Positions 36,718-46,089 of a stretch of 64,000 nt of DNA are shown here, in pieces. The stretch spans positions 1,302,001 to 1,366,000 of the forward strand of contig NZ_AP017560.1 in NCBI RefSeq assembly GCF_003967015.1, read 5' to 3'. Within the stretch, counting starts at the first letter, position 1. Each line of letters starts with the position of its first letter. The position numbers were made by a program, and so were the translations under genes. The notes under the pieces are model-generated. The model was not told where the DNA came from. It did no database searches and saw only the letters and a program-made list of their open reading frames with translations. This DNA comes from Pseudanabaena sp. ABRG5-3 (GTDB taxonomy: Bacteria > Cyanobacteriota > Cyanobacteriia > Pseudanabaenales > Pseudanabaenaceae).

Positions 36718-38274
36718 CTAGCTAAATTTACTGAGAAGTTTTAAAAGAGTTTGAGTACGTGGTGTAAGTAAAGTTTTTCGATAAGTATCGGCGGCTTTTT
36801 TAATTGCATCAGCTTGGGTGGGGTAGGAATGGAGCACACTGGAGAGGGTATTTAATCCCTGTTTAGAGGCGATCGCTAAAGTAATTTCGCTAATCATTTC
36901 CCCTGCATGACGCGCCACAATCGTTGCCCCAAGAATGCGATCGGAGCCGCGTTGATGCAAAATTTTGACAAAGCCTTCAGTCTCGCCATCATAAATTGCG
37001 CGATCGACAGAACTAAAAAGAATCTTAATTTCATCGGTTTCTAATCCTTGCGCTTTGGCTTCCTTGACATATAGACCCACATGGGCAATTTCAGGATCGG
37101 TATATGTCACCCAAGGCATGACTAAATCGCTGAGCTTACTTTTGCCTAAACCAAAGGGAGAAAAGAGCGTGTTTTTAATCACGATTCTAGCCGCAGCATC
37201 CGCAGCATGGGTAAACTTCCAATTCATGCAAATATCGCCTGCGGCAAAGATTCTGGGATTTGTTGTTTGGAGATAATCATTTACAATCACGCCACGTTGC
37301 TTGTCATATTTCACGTCTACAACTTCTAAATTCAAGCCTTCAACATTTGGTGATCGCCCTGCACCGACGAGAATTTCATCGACTTCTATTTGATGGTTAA
37401 TTCCATTTTGTTGATAATGGATGATTTTGCCAGTGCTAGTTTTGGTGACTTGAGCGATCACACTTTCTAAAATCAAATTCACACCTTCGCGCAGAAATAC
37501 CTGTTGCACAATTTCGGCAGCATCGGCATCTTCGCGATCGAGTAAATGCGAGTTTTTATGCAGTAATGTCACTTCGCAACCTAAGCGCTGAAAAGCCTGT
37601 GCTAATTCACAACCAATAGCACCGCCACCAATGACGGCTAATCTTTTGGGTTGCTCAGTGAGAGAAAATACGGTTTCATTGGTTAAATATCCTGCTTCGG
37701 CAAGTCCTACTATTTGTGGATCTGAGGCCCTTGCGCCTGTGGCAATTACCGCTTTTTTAAAATTTAATTTGAGGTTATTAACAGCGATCGCATTTTGATC
37801 AATAAAGCTTGCCGAACCAAGAAACACATCGACACCAAGATTCCGAAATCGCTCCGCCGAGTCATGGTGACTAATGCCAGCACGGATTTTTCGCATCCGT
37901 TCCATTACAGCCGCAAAATCGATATCAATATTCTGGGATGGATTAATACCAAATCTTGCAGCATCAAGGATATCAGCAACCACTCGCGATGAACGAATCA
38001 CACATTTAGAGGGAACACAACCAACATTGAGACAATCACCTCCCATGAGATTCTTCTCAATTAGTGCCACTTTCAAGCCTAAACCTAACCCCGCCGCACC
38101 TGCCGCTACCACCAATCCCGCCGTTCCTGCCCCAATTACAACTAAATCATAAAGCGCCGCAGGTTGAGGATTTACCCAGTCGAGAGGATGTACATTCGCA
38201 ATCAAAGCGCGATTGTATTCATCTACAGGTTGAATAAATTCTGCGTAGCTGGAATGCGTTGAAGATTGATTCAT
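36718..38274 (-). CDS. Mercuric-reductase-like pyridine nucleotide-disulfide oxidoreductase
   Basis: 518 residues. FAD-binding VVIGAGTAGLVVAAGAAGL, redox-active disulfide GGDCLNVGCVPSK, NAD-binding AVIGGGAIGCELAQAF, second FAD motif FAAGDIC and a C-terminal dimer interface with LHSYPTQADAIKKAAD. It lacks the N-terminal heavy-metal-associated domain and the C-terminal vicinal Cys pair of true mercuric reductase, and there are no other mer genes, so Hg(II) reduction is not assured. Cyanobacteria usually have this chromosomal paralogue; it may be a general thiol or quinone reductase. Confidence 0.9.
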   Translation of the reverse strand: MNQSSTHSSYAEFIQPVDEYNRALIANVHPLDWVNPQPAALYDLVVIGAGTAGLVVAAGAAGLGLGLKVALIEKNLMGGDCLNVGCVPSKCVIRSSRVVADILDAARFGINPSQNIDIDFAAVMERMRKIRAGISHHDSAERFRNLGVDVFLGSASFIDQNAIAVNNLKLNFKKAVIATGARASDPQIVGLAEAGYLTNETVFSLTEQPKRLAVIGGGAIGCELAQAFQRLGCEVTLLHKNSHLLDREDADAAEIVQQVFLREGVNLILESVIAQVTKTSTGKIIHYQQNGINHQIEVDEILVGAGRSPNVEGLNLEVVDVKYDKQRGVIVNDYLQTTNPRIFAAGDICMNWKFTHAADAAARIVIKNTLFSPFGLGKSKLSDLVMPWVTYTDPEIAHVGLYVKEAKAQGLETDEIKILFSSVDRAIYDGETEGFVKILHQRGSDRILGATIVARHAGEMISEITLAIASKQGLNTLSSVLHSYPTQADAIKKAADTYRKTLLTPRTQTLLKLLSKFS

Positions 38275-38408
38275 GATTAATTGTAGGAAAGCTTAACTTG
38301 TAGGATGTGTTAGTGCAACGTAACGCATCGATATCGCCCAAAATGATGGGTTACGCGATCGCTAACCCATCCTACATTTAATTCCTTAGGCAACGCAAAG
38401 CGCCAAAT

Positions 38409-39293
38409 TTAAAATAGGGTTAACTGCTGGGGTGGCGGAGTGAGAGCGTCCCAAGGTAAAGCTGGAACTGGAACATTGGCTTTTTCTAACATTTCCTGAA
38501 AGTATCTTGCATTATGGGGCGATCGCTCCTCGATTGGGCAGTGCATAAAGAAGTAGATCTGGGTTCCCTGTGCGAGCCATTCGCGTACATAAGTTTCCCA
38601 TTCTTGCCAAAAGCGAATATTCAGATCGCGATCGGGGTGACTGATAAACCGCACAATACTAAAAGGGGCTGTCACCACAGGTTGCAAAGGCAAATTGGGT
38701 TTGCGGCGTTCCTGCTGGACGGGGATCGATAAAGCTGGATCAATATCATCACCAAAGGGCAAATCATATATGGGGCGCGAATCTAGCAATACTCGCCCAA
38801 TCCCTAAACTCCGTAATAACTGATTGAGGTGATCGCTATGATTTTGTTTAAACCAATCGACATGACGCACTTCTAAGGCGATTTGATAATCCTGAGTTGG
38901 TAATGCTTTCAGGAAATTTTCGAGATCAGTAAAATTCGTAGGACTATAGCTGGGTGGTAATTGAATAAAAGCAACACCTAAGCGATCGCCAAAACCCGAC
39001 ATCAAATCTAAAAACTGGAAAGCCTGCTCGATGTAGGGCATCAGCAAACCATTATGGGTGAAATGTTTCGGGAACTTTGGGCAAAAGCGAAATTCTGTGG
39101 GTGTATCCTTTGCCCAGCGCTCGATGGTTTGGCGATCAGGGATCACATAGAAAGTTGAGTTTACTTCTACAGTTGCCATGCGATCGCTATAAAGCGGCAA
39201 AAATTCCGTTGAACGACTTCCCTTTGGATAAAAATCACCAATCCAACCCTTAAAAGCCCAAACCGCACAACCTAGATAAAATATATTAGACAT
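38409..39293 (-). CDS. DUF72 family protein
   Basis: 294 residues. TIM-barrel-like DUF72 signatures: YLGCAVWAFKGWIGDFYPKG, TVEVNSTFYVIPDRQTIERW, FRFCPKFPKHFTH, IALEVRHVDWF and YFFMHCPIEERSPHNARYF. These proteins are widespread and their activity is unsettled. Cytosolic; no operon partner. The region between it and the oxidoreductase gene holds a HIP1-containing inverted repeat. Confidence 0.92.
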   Translation of the reverse strand: MSNIFYLGCAVWAFKGWIGDFYPKGSRSTEFLPLYSDRMATVEVNSTFYVIPDRQTIERWAKDTPTEFRFCPKFPKHFTHNGLLMPYIEQAFQFLDLMSGFGDRLGVAFIQLPPSYSPTNFTDLENFLKALPTQDYQIALEVRHVDWFKQNHSDHLNQLLRSLGIGRVLLDSRPIYDLPFGDDIDPALSIPVQQERRKPNLPLQPVVTAPFSIVRFISHPDRDLNIRFWQEWETYVREWLAQGTQIYFFMHCPIEERSPHNARYFQEMLEKANVPVPALPWDALTPPPQQLTLF

Positions 39294-39379
39294 TATAAAA
39301 ACTAATGTAGTTATGATTGTGTTATAAACACAGCCTATGTTAATTTGAGTCCATGCTTTTTAGTGGATGAAATTTAGAG

Positions 39380-39886
39380 ATGCAACAGTTAAATAAACTC
39401 ATTGATGCTCCTATTGATGAACAAATCAATCCCAATCAAGACAAAAATACTTTACGTTATCGGATTGTCCACACTTTAGAGCTAGTCCAAGATGCGATCG
39501 CTATTTCGCTATGTATTGGTCTATTCTGCGTCATGGTGTTGCAACTTAAGGAGATTTTCTTATCATTAATTACAACCTTGCGATTTCATGAAATTACCGC
39601 CGATATTTTATTTATTCTCATCTTAGTAGAATTATTTCGGCTACTAATTATTTATCTCCAAGAACAACGAGTATCGATAGGTGTTTCTGTAGAAGTGACA
39701 ATCGTATCGGTATTGCGGGAAGTAATTGTTAAAGGTTTGCTAGAAGTTGAATGGAAACAGGTATTAGCAACCTGCGCCTTCTTAGTTGCCCTAGCATTAC
39801 TATTGATCGTCCGAGTTTGGCTTCCCCCCACATTTGAAGGTATCGATCCCGAACAAAAAGCATCACAACGTCTCAAAAGTAGATAA
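39380..39886 (+). CDS. PsiE-like phosphate-starvation-inducible family membrane protein
   Basis: 168 residues with four hydrophobic segments (DAIAISLCIGLFCVMVLQL, ADILFILILVELFRLLIIYL, VSVEVTIVSVLREVIV, VLATCAFLVALALLLIVRVWL), matching the small PsiE family. The FHEITADILFILILVELFRL region is characteristic. Function is not known beyond Pho-linked expression of the E. coli namesake. Divergent from the DUF72 gene; ends in a hairpin. Confidence 0.8.
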   Translation: MQQLNKLIDAPIDEQINPNQDKNTLRYRIVHTLELVQDAIAISLCIGLFCVMVLQLKEIFLSLITTLRFHEITADILFILILVELFRLLIIYLQEQRVSIGVSVEVTIVSVLREVIVKGLLEVEWKQVLATCAFLVALALLLIVRVWLPPTFEGIDPEQKASQRLKSR

Positions 39887-39950
39887 GGGGTGCATAGCAC
39901 CCCTTATCTATAAAAAATAAAGGAGTGTATATAGCACTCCTTTATTTTTT
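39880..39950. terminator. Two hairpins between convergent genes
   Basis: 39880-39910 has a perfect 14-bp stem TAGATAAGGGGTGC with loop ATA. 39912-39950 has stem AAAAAATAAAGGAGTG with a seven-base loop and A/T tracts on both sides, a good bidirectional terminator. Confidence 0.8.
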
Positions 39951-40321
39951 TATTTGACCTGACTAAGTAACTGCTTAATGGTTTTGATTAATTCAGGTGG
40001 ATGATAAGGCTTAGTTAAGTAAGCATCTGCCCCCTGTTTCATGCCCCAGTACTTATCAAATTCCTCACTTTTGGTTGTACACATAATTACGGGTACATCC
40101 TTCGTAGAGGCATTATTTTTGATCCAACGGCATAACTCATAACCATTCATTTGAGGCATGACCACATCGGTAACAACGAGATCGGGAGTAAAAGCTTTAA
40201 GCCTTTCTACTGCCTCAGCACCGTTATTAGCTTCCGTAACTTCCATACCATGTTGTTTTAAATGTGCCGAGACCATCTCCAACACCATCGGACTGTCGTC
40301 CACTACGAGGACTTTTACCAT
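39950..40321 (-). CDS. Stand-alone receiver protein, PilH/CheY-like
   Basis: 123 residues, a single receiver domain: VLVVDDSPMVLEMV with the acidic pocket, LVVTDVVMPQMNGYEL with the phospho-acceptor Asp near 52, IMCTTKSEEFD with Thr switch and AYLTKPYHP with the conserved Lys. There is no output domain. Similar cyanobacterial proteins act in type IV pilus phototaxis clusters, but no pil genes are here, so the partner is unlinked. Confidence 0.9.
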   Translation of the reverse strand: MVKVLVVDDSPMVLEMVSAHLKQHGMEVTEANNGAEAVERLKAFTPDLVVTDVVMPQMNGYELCRWIKNNASTKDVPVIMCTTKSEEFDKYWGMKQGADAYLTKPYHPPELIKTIKQLLSQVK

Positions 40322-40595
40322 GACTGCTTTCCTTCTTTTCCAGTTGTGCGTTAGCGTAAATCGTCATCAAAGCCCAACGCCCTTAAGAATTGAGGCAACT
40401 AAGAACGATTAATTGCTAAAGCAATCGTAAATTTTCTAAAACCCTAAAAATAAGATAAGGTTAAGAATATTGCCTAATCAACATTAGGTGTTTTTTGATT
40501 GTGTCTTTACAGAATTGCTGATCCAACTCTAAATCATCAATGAAAAACATCGATATTGTTGACAGTATATCAGAATGCATCTTGGTTAAAGTGCT

Positions 40596-41582
40596 ATGGC
40601 GGCGGTTACAGTTGAAGGTTTGAGCAAAATTTACAATATAGCGGTCAAAGATACAGGGCTAGTTGGCACACTCAAGCATTTTTGGCATCGTCAATATCGG
40701 CAAATTGCGGCTGTTAAAGATATTTCCTTTGCGATCGCCTCTGGTGAAATGGTGGGATTTTTAGGGCCAAATGGCGCAGGCAAAACCACGACGCTAAAAA
40801 TGCTGACGGGCTTAATTCATCCGTCATCGGGTCATGTGCAAGTTGCGGGGCATATCCCCTTTCGTCGTGATACAGGCTTTCTCCAAAAAATCACCTTGGT
40901 GATGGGGCAGAAACAGCAATTAATTTGGGACTTGCCAGCCCTAGACTCATTACGCATGAATGCGGCGGTGTATGACATTCCTGACAATGTCTTTAAGCAT
41001 CGTGTTGGTGAGTTGACCGAGATGCTATCTCTCGAAGGAAAACTGTCGCAACCAATGCGGAAACTCTCCCTCGGTGAGCGGATGAAGGCAGAGTTGCTAG
41101 CGGCGCTATTGCATCAACCTCAGGTTTTATTTTTGGATGAGCCGACCTTGGGGCTAGATGTCAATGCTCAGGCAAGTGTACGCGAATTTTTACGGGAATA
41201 TAATCAGCGCTATCAAGCCACAATTTTGTTAACTAGTCACTATATGGCAGACATTACGGCTTTGTGTAAGCGAGTTCTGCTGATTCATCAAGGCGGACTG
41301 ATCTATGATGGCAGTCTGGATGGCTTGCATGATAACTTTGCGCCCTATCGGGAAGTGCGGGTGGAGTTAGCTCAACCAATAGGCGATCGCGATGATTTGC
41401 AGAAATATGGTCAAATCCTGAATATCGATGGTCAAGCGGTTTGCTTTTTAGTGCCGCGAGAAAATTTGACAAAGGCGGTTTCTCAGATTCTTGCTGAGTT
41501 AGAAATCTTGGATTTATCGGTAAATGAACCTGCGATCGAGGAAGTCATTGGCAGCGTTTTTCGTGCTGGCACGGTCAATTAG
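40596..41582 (+). CDS. ABC transporter ATP-binding protein (ABC-2 type)
   Basis: 328 residues. Walker A GFLGPNGAGKTTTLKML, signature KLSLGERMKAELLAALL, Walker B QVLFLDEPTLGLD and the H-loop TSHYMADI. The extra N-terminal stretch (VKDTGLVGTLKHFWHRQYR) and C-terminal extension are typical of ATPases paired with ABC-2 export permeases of the NatA/DUF990 type. No permease gene follows; downstream is a terminator-like hairpin, so the membrane partner must be elsewhere. Substrate unknown. Confidence 0.92.
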   Translation: MAAVTVEGLSKIYNIAVKDTGLVGTLKHFWHRQYRQIAAVKDISFAIASGEMVGFLGPNGAGKTTTLKMLTGLIHPSSGHVQVAGHIPFRRDTGFLQKITLVMGQKQQLIWDLPALDSLRMNAAVYDIPDNVFKHRVGELTEMLSLEGKLSQPMRKLSLGERMKAELLAALLHQPQVLFLDEPTLGLDVNAQASVREFLREYNQRYQATILLTSHYMADITALCKRVLLIHQGGLIYDGSLDGLHDNFAPYREVRVELAQPIGDRDDLQKYGQILNIDGQAVCFLVPRENLTKAVSQILAELEILDLSVNEPAIEEVIGSVFRAGTVN

Positions 41583-41903
41583 CAGTAGATTACTCAACTG
41601 TAATAGAGTCTCGGCGCAACTCTATTACAGTAACAGCATCTAGGTTTAAAGATGAGTGGCGGCGCAAAGCGCCGCCACTCATCTTTAAATTGCTATAGAT
41701 TTTTGTGAGGGTATCACGATGTTTTGGAGATTGTAACTTTTGTGTAACCAATAAGTAACTTTCAGGTCTATCCAAAACTTGTTAGCAGCATTAGTGTCTT
41801 ACTCAGTAGTTAGATTGGCTGATTGATAATTGCATGAAAAAATTAGCTCTAACGAGTAAAGATACCAAATGAGTTCTATCTTTAGTATTACTTCCAGAAA
41901 GCC
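41583..41903. other. 321-bp intergenic region with two hairpins
   Basis: 41598-41630 pairs CTGTAATAGAGT with its complement across a nine-base loop; 41645-41689 is a perfect 21-bp triloop hairpin (TTTAAAGATGAGTGGCGGCG..., loop AAA) that should terminate the ABC gene. The rest, 41690-41903, contains nothing I can call; a 61-codon minus frame here crosses the hairpins and is rejected. Confidence 0.7.
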
Positions 41904-42134
41904 ATGTTAAATGCTCCTCAAATATTTCCACGATCTCGCACCTATGGGGAATCTCAGACTGAAAACTTGATGTTTCATGAAATGTTGAAAGAATTTTCTC
42001 TGCGGGTTAGCATTATTTATAATCTGCAAACTAGTGGTGACATCTCACAAAGTGAAGCTTTCCTACAACTTGCAGAGCTATGGCAACAGCTAGAAAAATC
42101 CGCAAACTCTTCAATAGCCAAACTCCACGACTAA
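41904..42134 (+). CDS. Small hypothetical protein
   Basis: 76 residues, soluble, largely helical (MFHEMLKEFSLRVSIIYNLQ, AFLQLAELWQQLEKSAN). No motif recognised. It ends four bases into the convergent gene's stop region, so the two 3' ends overlap without a terminator between them. The protein-like composition supports a real gene, but no family is known to me. Confidence 0.5.
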   Translation: MLNAPQIFPRSRTYGESQTENLMFHEMLKEFSLRVSIIYNLQTSGDISQSEAFLQLAELWQQLEKSANSSIAKLHD

Positions 42135-43510
42135 TTAAGGTATTTAGCGATTTCTGCAACTGTAATTGGTTCATTGAATGTACTGGGGATATCCACAACA
42201 ATCAGAAATCCTTCAACTTTACCTTTGCCGACGGTATTTAAAGCATCAAGAATCTTGGGCATATCTGCCTTGAGCAAGCTTCCTCGTTGATCGTAAAGTT
42301 CTAATGCCGAAAGACAACCTAAAGTCGCATTCCAATCAAAATATTTGGCATTAACCACTTTATCTTTATTACGGAAGAAGTCGATCGCTGCACCACTGCC
42401 ATGAATGCGAAATAGCGATCGCCCGACATTACCTGCCCAATAGCTTTGGAGAATAGGTTGATAATTACGCCATGTGGGTGGAAGGAGTGCCTGATAGGAT
42501 TGGAGATTACCCGTGAATTTTCCTTTTTGATTGGGTAAAAAAGCCTGAACGCCATCTTCAAAAGGCATAAATAGATTCACCAATGAAAATTGTCCATAGG
42601 CGTGAAACAATTCATCATCGGGTTGCAAGGAGACTCCTTCCATTCGATAAATTCCCTGTGGTGTGCGTCCATTGGTAAAGTACCAATCGAGATTTCGCAA
42701 GGATTGTAGTAATAGCGGAACTGACCAAAGTTGTTTACCTCGTTTTAGGAATTTCCCATTGCCATCCTTAACGACTGCCAAACATAAAACCTCGCGATTG
42801 GGACGACAGAGAACATACATCTGGGACTGTTGTGGTGCAATTTGCCACTTCAACAAATCCGCAAGATTGGGAATAGTGGAACCTTGAGCAGCGTTGTCAT
42901 TGTGGGCTGTTTGGATGGTTGCTCGTAAATGTAAGTCCTGCTGCCAACTGGGAAAACGTTGCTGAATTTTAAGAATGAGCTTGTCAAGTTGGGCTTTGCT
43001 AAGACTTTGAGCAGGATCGGTGGATTTAGCTAAAGCTGACAGCGATAGTGCTATCCATTGCGAATCGCTACTTTCATTGACTGTGCGGACAAAGTAGGGT
43101 TTGAGCTTGCCATATACCGCAGGTTTGAGCGTATATAGCTGCATCCCTACCTGCATTGCCATATCGATGATGCCCTTTTGCGGATCAGTGAGATTCGGAG
43201 CCGTGGTCATCTGTAAAACATTGGCTAAGGCTTGTACAGCATAGGTTTCTTCAGGAGCTAATACCCCGATCGCCCATAGAGAATCCTGCCAATGCGCGGC
43301 ATTACTATCAGTAATAGGATATTTTTTGAGATCAAATCTACTAGGATGCGCCTTTTGCTGTTGGTCTTGAATTTGAGCATTTCTCGCTGTCTCAGTGGCT
43401 TTGGGCTGATAGGAACGAATCGGCGGAGTCTGTGCCTTCGCCATTTGAGGTGAGGTAGAGGCGACAAAAAAGGCGATCGCTGCCAAAGCACTAGACATGA
43501 ATTGATACAT
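42131..43510 (-). CDS. Secreted protein with divergent L,D-transpeptidase-like C-terminus
   Basis: 459 residues. A signal peptide is clear (SSALAAIAFFVASTSPQMAKAQ). Residues about 60-220 are a helical region; the C-terminal half contains GRTPQGIYRMEG, then SLFRIHGSGAA and later DWNATLGCLSALELYD. The order TPxGxYR, HG, (S/T)xGC resembles the YkuD L,D-transpeptidase active site, with a longer spacing and LGCLS in place of the usual SxGCIR. It may crosslink or edit peptidoglycan in the periplasm; the assignment rests on these three motifs only. Its end overlaps that of the 76-residue gene. Confidence 0.6.
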   Translation of the reverse strand: MYQFMSSALAAIAFFVASTSPQMAKAQTPPIRSYQPKATETARNAQIQDQQQKAHPSRFDLKKYPITDSNAAHWQDSLWAIGVLAPEETYAVQALANVLQMTTAPNLTDPQKGIIDMAMQVGMQLYTLKPAVYGKLKPYFVRTVNESSDSQWIALSLSALAKSTDPAQSLSKAQLDKLILKIQQRFPSWQQDLHLRATIQTAHNDNAAQGSTIPNLADLLKWQIAPQQSQMYVLCRPNREVLCLAVVKDGNGKFLKRGKQLWSVPLLLQSLRNLDWYFTNGRTPQGIYRMEGVSLQPDDELFHAYGQFSLVNLFMPFEDGVQAFLPNQKGKFTGNLQSYQALLPPTWRNYQPILQSYWAGNVGRSLFRIHGSGAAIDFFRNKDKVVNAKYFDWNATLGCLSALELYDQRGSLLKADMPKILDALNTVGKGKVEGFLIVVDIPSTFNEPITVAEIAKYLN

Positions 43511-43568
43511 AGTTTCTCGAACCGAGCAATGTTCGTGTAATGTATCACAAATTGATTGTGGAGATTTA

Positions 43569-43641
43569 TGGAGCTAAGGGAACTCGAATCCCTGACCCCC
43601 TCAATGCCATTGAGGTGCGCTACCAACTGCGCTATAGCCCC
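43569..43641 (-). tRNA. tRNA-Ala(GGC)
   Basis: 73-nt cloverleaf without encoded CCA. Acceptor arms GGGGCTA and TAGCTCC pair with one G-T; D-arm GCGCAGTTGGTAGCGC; anticodon stem CCTCA/TGAGG with loop ATGGCAT gives anticodon GGC; T-arm contains GGTTCGA-type sequence read as GATTCGAGTTC. Discriminator base A. Confidence 0.95.
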
Positions 43642-43811
43642 GAAATTTGATTTATGTGCTAATCAATTTATTAGCTTGTCTATAATCGCTTAAATTGGAT
43701 TTTATGTCAAATGCGATCGCTAAAAAACAAAAAAAATTTAATAAGTAGGTCAAACTAAACTTAGATTGCGTTAGCCCACGACCCAACAATATTTTATATC
43801 TCTAAGTAAGT

Positions 43812-45716
43812 ATGTCAGATTCTATAAGCAAACCCCTCACCACCTACGAGCGCTACCTTATTTTTGTAGAGAGGATAATTCTCAACATTAATAATGGCAA
43901 ATTGCTATCTAAGGAGCATGTCTATCGCATCCTCAGTGATAGTCTCGAATCTGGTACGGGGGAAATTTTTGAGCGATCGCTTGCTGAACATAGCAATCTG
44001 TTGCAAGCAAATTTTGATGCTCAGACTGATACGGTCAAGCAAGCTAAGGCAACCCAAAGCCTGCGTGCCATGAAAATCCTCAAAGATGCGTGGGAGCAGT
44101 GGCAAACCAACTATCAAGTTCAGGATACCTGCGCTAGAGGTTTACAGAAGATATTGGAAGCTGAGGTACAAGAGCGCTTATTGACTTTAATCCAAGTCCT
44201 CGACCCTAATCACACACCTGTCTTTGAGCGTCAGCATATGCAAATCCTTACGGAATTGTTGCAAAAAACTGCGGAGACATTAGCCGATGATTCGGAAGCT
44301 TTTCAATTGCGTCAATTTGCGATCGGGCTAACTCGAGGCTTAGCATCCTTTGATCTATTGGAAGGATTTCTCGTCAGTTGGCTCTATGAGTCACAGCGAC
44401 AGGTGGGCTTTGAACGGACAAAGGTAGCAGGTCCTTGGCAGATATGGTCGCAACAGATTACTAGTCCTTTACCCAAGGAGCTATTTGCTGGACAGGCTCT
44501 CAATCAATCGGCAGCCGCGATCGCGCAATCGCAACGGAGCATCGATATTAGTGCTTGGGTGGAACTATCAATTCTCTTGCGATATTTACAGAATGGTCTA
44601 GTGCGCTGGTTTGATCAGCAACCCTATGATGCAAAAGCGGGATTACACATGACGGGCATTACCTTTGTTGCCTTTGCGATGATTTGGGGTGAACTCAGCA
44701 GTGGCTTCCAAAATGCCCAGAATTTATCAGAACGCGATCGCCAATATTTTGCCAAAATCTGCTTCCGTCTGAGTCTCCAAACTTTGCGAACCTTTGCCCA
44801 GCGCGAAAACTTTCCCCTCTATGGTGGTGTATTTGCGTCATTCTCAGGGGAAAGCTTCCGCGAAACGATTAACTATCTCGATCAACCTCTTAAGGAAGCA
44901 GAAAATACTCAAGAGAAAGCTAGAATTCTCACGGTGTTAGGTTATTCCCAAGCTTGGATGGGACAGCACAATCAAGCGATCACACTGCATCAAGAAGCGT
45001 TAACCCTTGCCCGTGAAGTTGGCGATCAACGTTGCGAAATTGCTAATCTCAATCATTTGAGTCGGATTAGCCTCATGCAAAAGGATTTCAGCAATAGTGA
45101 ATCTCAAGCTCAGAGAGCGGTGATTTTAGCGCGGCAAAATGGCGATCGCCAAGGAGAGGCTAACGCTTTGGCAAATTTGGGCTATAGCGAGGTGATGCTG
45201 GCACGGCAACAGGAATATGTGACTCCTGAAGAGATGGAAACACCGATCAATCATTTGGAACGCGGACAAAAGCTATCTGAGAAATTGAATGATTTGCAAA
45301 ATCAAGCGCTTTGTTGGGTAGGTCTGGGAACTGCCTATGTGGCGATCGAGCAACCGCAGCAAGCGCAAATCCATTTAGAGCAAGGTTTAACCATTACTCA
45401 ACAAATCGGCGATCGCGATTTACAAGCTCTCAGTTACGCCTATCTCGGTGAGGCTTTCTATCAACTTAATCAACTGGAATCTGCCACTTATCACGCCTGT
45501 TTAGGAATGTATCTACTAGAGCAAAGGCATAGCAAAGTATGGCAACAGTCCGCAGCTTTGGTGGTGATTTTGCAAGGGAAATTAGGCGCTGATTCATTCT
45601 CTAATATTCTGCAACAAATGCGATCGCAGTTTATTTCTCTCATTGGTATCGATGGCTTTGATCATTTACCAAATTTAATTGAACGTTATCGTCAAGGAGA
45701 TATAAAACCATCTTGA
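43812..45716 (+). CDS. Large TPR-repeat protein
   Basis: 634 residues. The first 340 are mostly helical without a recognised domain (FERSLAEHSNLLQANFDAQ, LLEGFLVSWLYESQRQVGF). From about 365 there are tetratricopeptide repeats (ARILTVLGYSQAWMGQHNQA, ANALANLGYSEVMLA, LSYAYLGEAFYQLNQLESA). It is probably a protein-interaction scaffold in the cytosol. The C-terminal FDHLPNLIERYRQG is echoed by a decayed remnant at 51727-51815, so a paralogue once stood further right. It begins the second accessory block. Confidence 0.8.
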   Translation: MSDSISKPLTTYERYLIFVERIILNINNGKLLSKEHVYRILSDSLESGTGEIFERSLAEHSNLLQANFDAQTDTVKQAKATQSLRAMKILKDAWEQWQTNYQVQDTCARGLQKILEAEVQERLLTLIQVLDPNHTPVFERQHMQILTELLQKTAETLADDSEAFQLRQFAIGLTRGLASFDLLEGFLVSWLYESQRQVGFERTKVAGPWQIWSQQITSPLPKELFAGQALNQSAAAIAQSQRSIDISAWVELSILLRYLQNGLVRWFDQQPYDAKAGLHMTGITFVAFAMIWGELSSGFQNAQNLSERDRQYFAKICFRLSLQTLRTFAQRENFPLYGGVFASFSGESFRETINYLDQPLKEAENTQEKARILTVLGYSQAWMGQHNQAITLHQEALTLAREVGDQRCEIANLNHLSRISLMQKDFSNSESQAQRAVILARQNGDRQGEANALANLGYSEVMLARQQEYVTPEEMETPINHLERGQKLSEKLNDLQNQALCWVGLGTAYVAIEQPQQAQIHLEQGLTITQQIGDRDLQALSYAYLGEAFYQLNQLESATYHACLGMYLLEQRHSKVWQQSAALVVILQGKLGADSFSNILQQMRSQFISLIGIDGFDHLPNLIERYRQGDIKPS

Positions 45717-45783
45717 AATCTAGAGATGGCATGGCGAGTTTTACGTAAGATTGCAGAAATAGAAGTTTGATTTTTGGATGTTA

Positions 45784-46089
45784 TTAAGCAGGTTGCTTTT
45801 CCTGAACGGTTACCGAGAGTTTTAGCCCTAATTGGTTTAGTAATTTAGCAATTGTCACTAACTCACTGGGCTGTTGTTTTGGAAGTAGCTGAGGGTTGAT
45901 ATCTAAATTCAGATTATTGTTTTTTGAATTGTTAGTAATATCTTGTTGAGCTTCTGCAACATTTTTCAAAGCTAATAAAATATGCTCGAAGTCTCCATCT
46001 TCTAAGACTGCATCTAAGTAAGCAGCAGCTTCTAAGGGATCTTTTAAGGATTCAATTAGATAGGAATGATAGCTTTTATAGGTTGGCAT
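45784..46089 (-). CDS. Antitoxin-like protein with degenerate HTH
   Basis: 101 residues. The N-terminal SYLIESLKDPLEAAAYLDAV and LALKNVAEAQ, and the C-terminal LVTIAKLLNQLGLKLSVTV, match the addiction-module antidote family that pairs with RelE-like toxins. The part that should carry the helix-turn-helix is replaced by a Asn/Gln-rich stretch (DITNNSKNNNLNLDINPQ), so operator binding may be lost while toxin neutralisation is kept. It starts 14 bp inside the toxin gene end. Confidence 0.75.
   Translation of the reverse strand: MPTYKSYHSYLIESLKDPLEAAAYLDAVLEDGDFEHILLALKNVAEAQQDITNNSKNNNLNLDINPQLLPKQQPSELVTIAKLLNQLGLKLSVTVQEKQPA

Noticed and set aside
38275-38408. Possible regulatory RNA in the repeat-rich gap after the oxidoreductase gene
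   Set aside because: It is explained by HIP1-containing inverted repeats (GCGATCGC with GGGTTA arms) common in cyanobacteria; nothing more specific is seen.
41590-41775. 61-codon minus-strand frame
   Set aside because: Runs across two hairpins, including a 21-bp terminator stem, and has no protein-like features.
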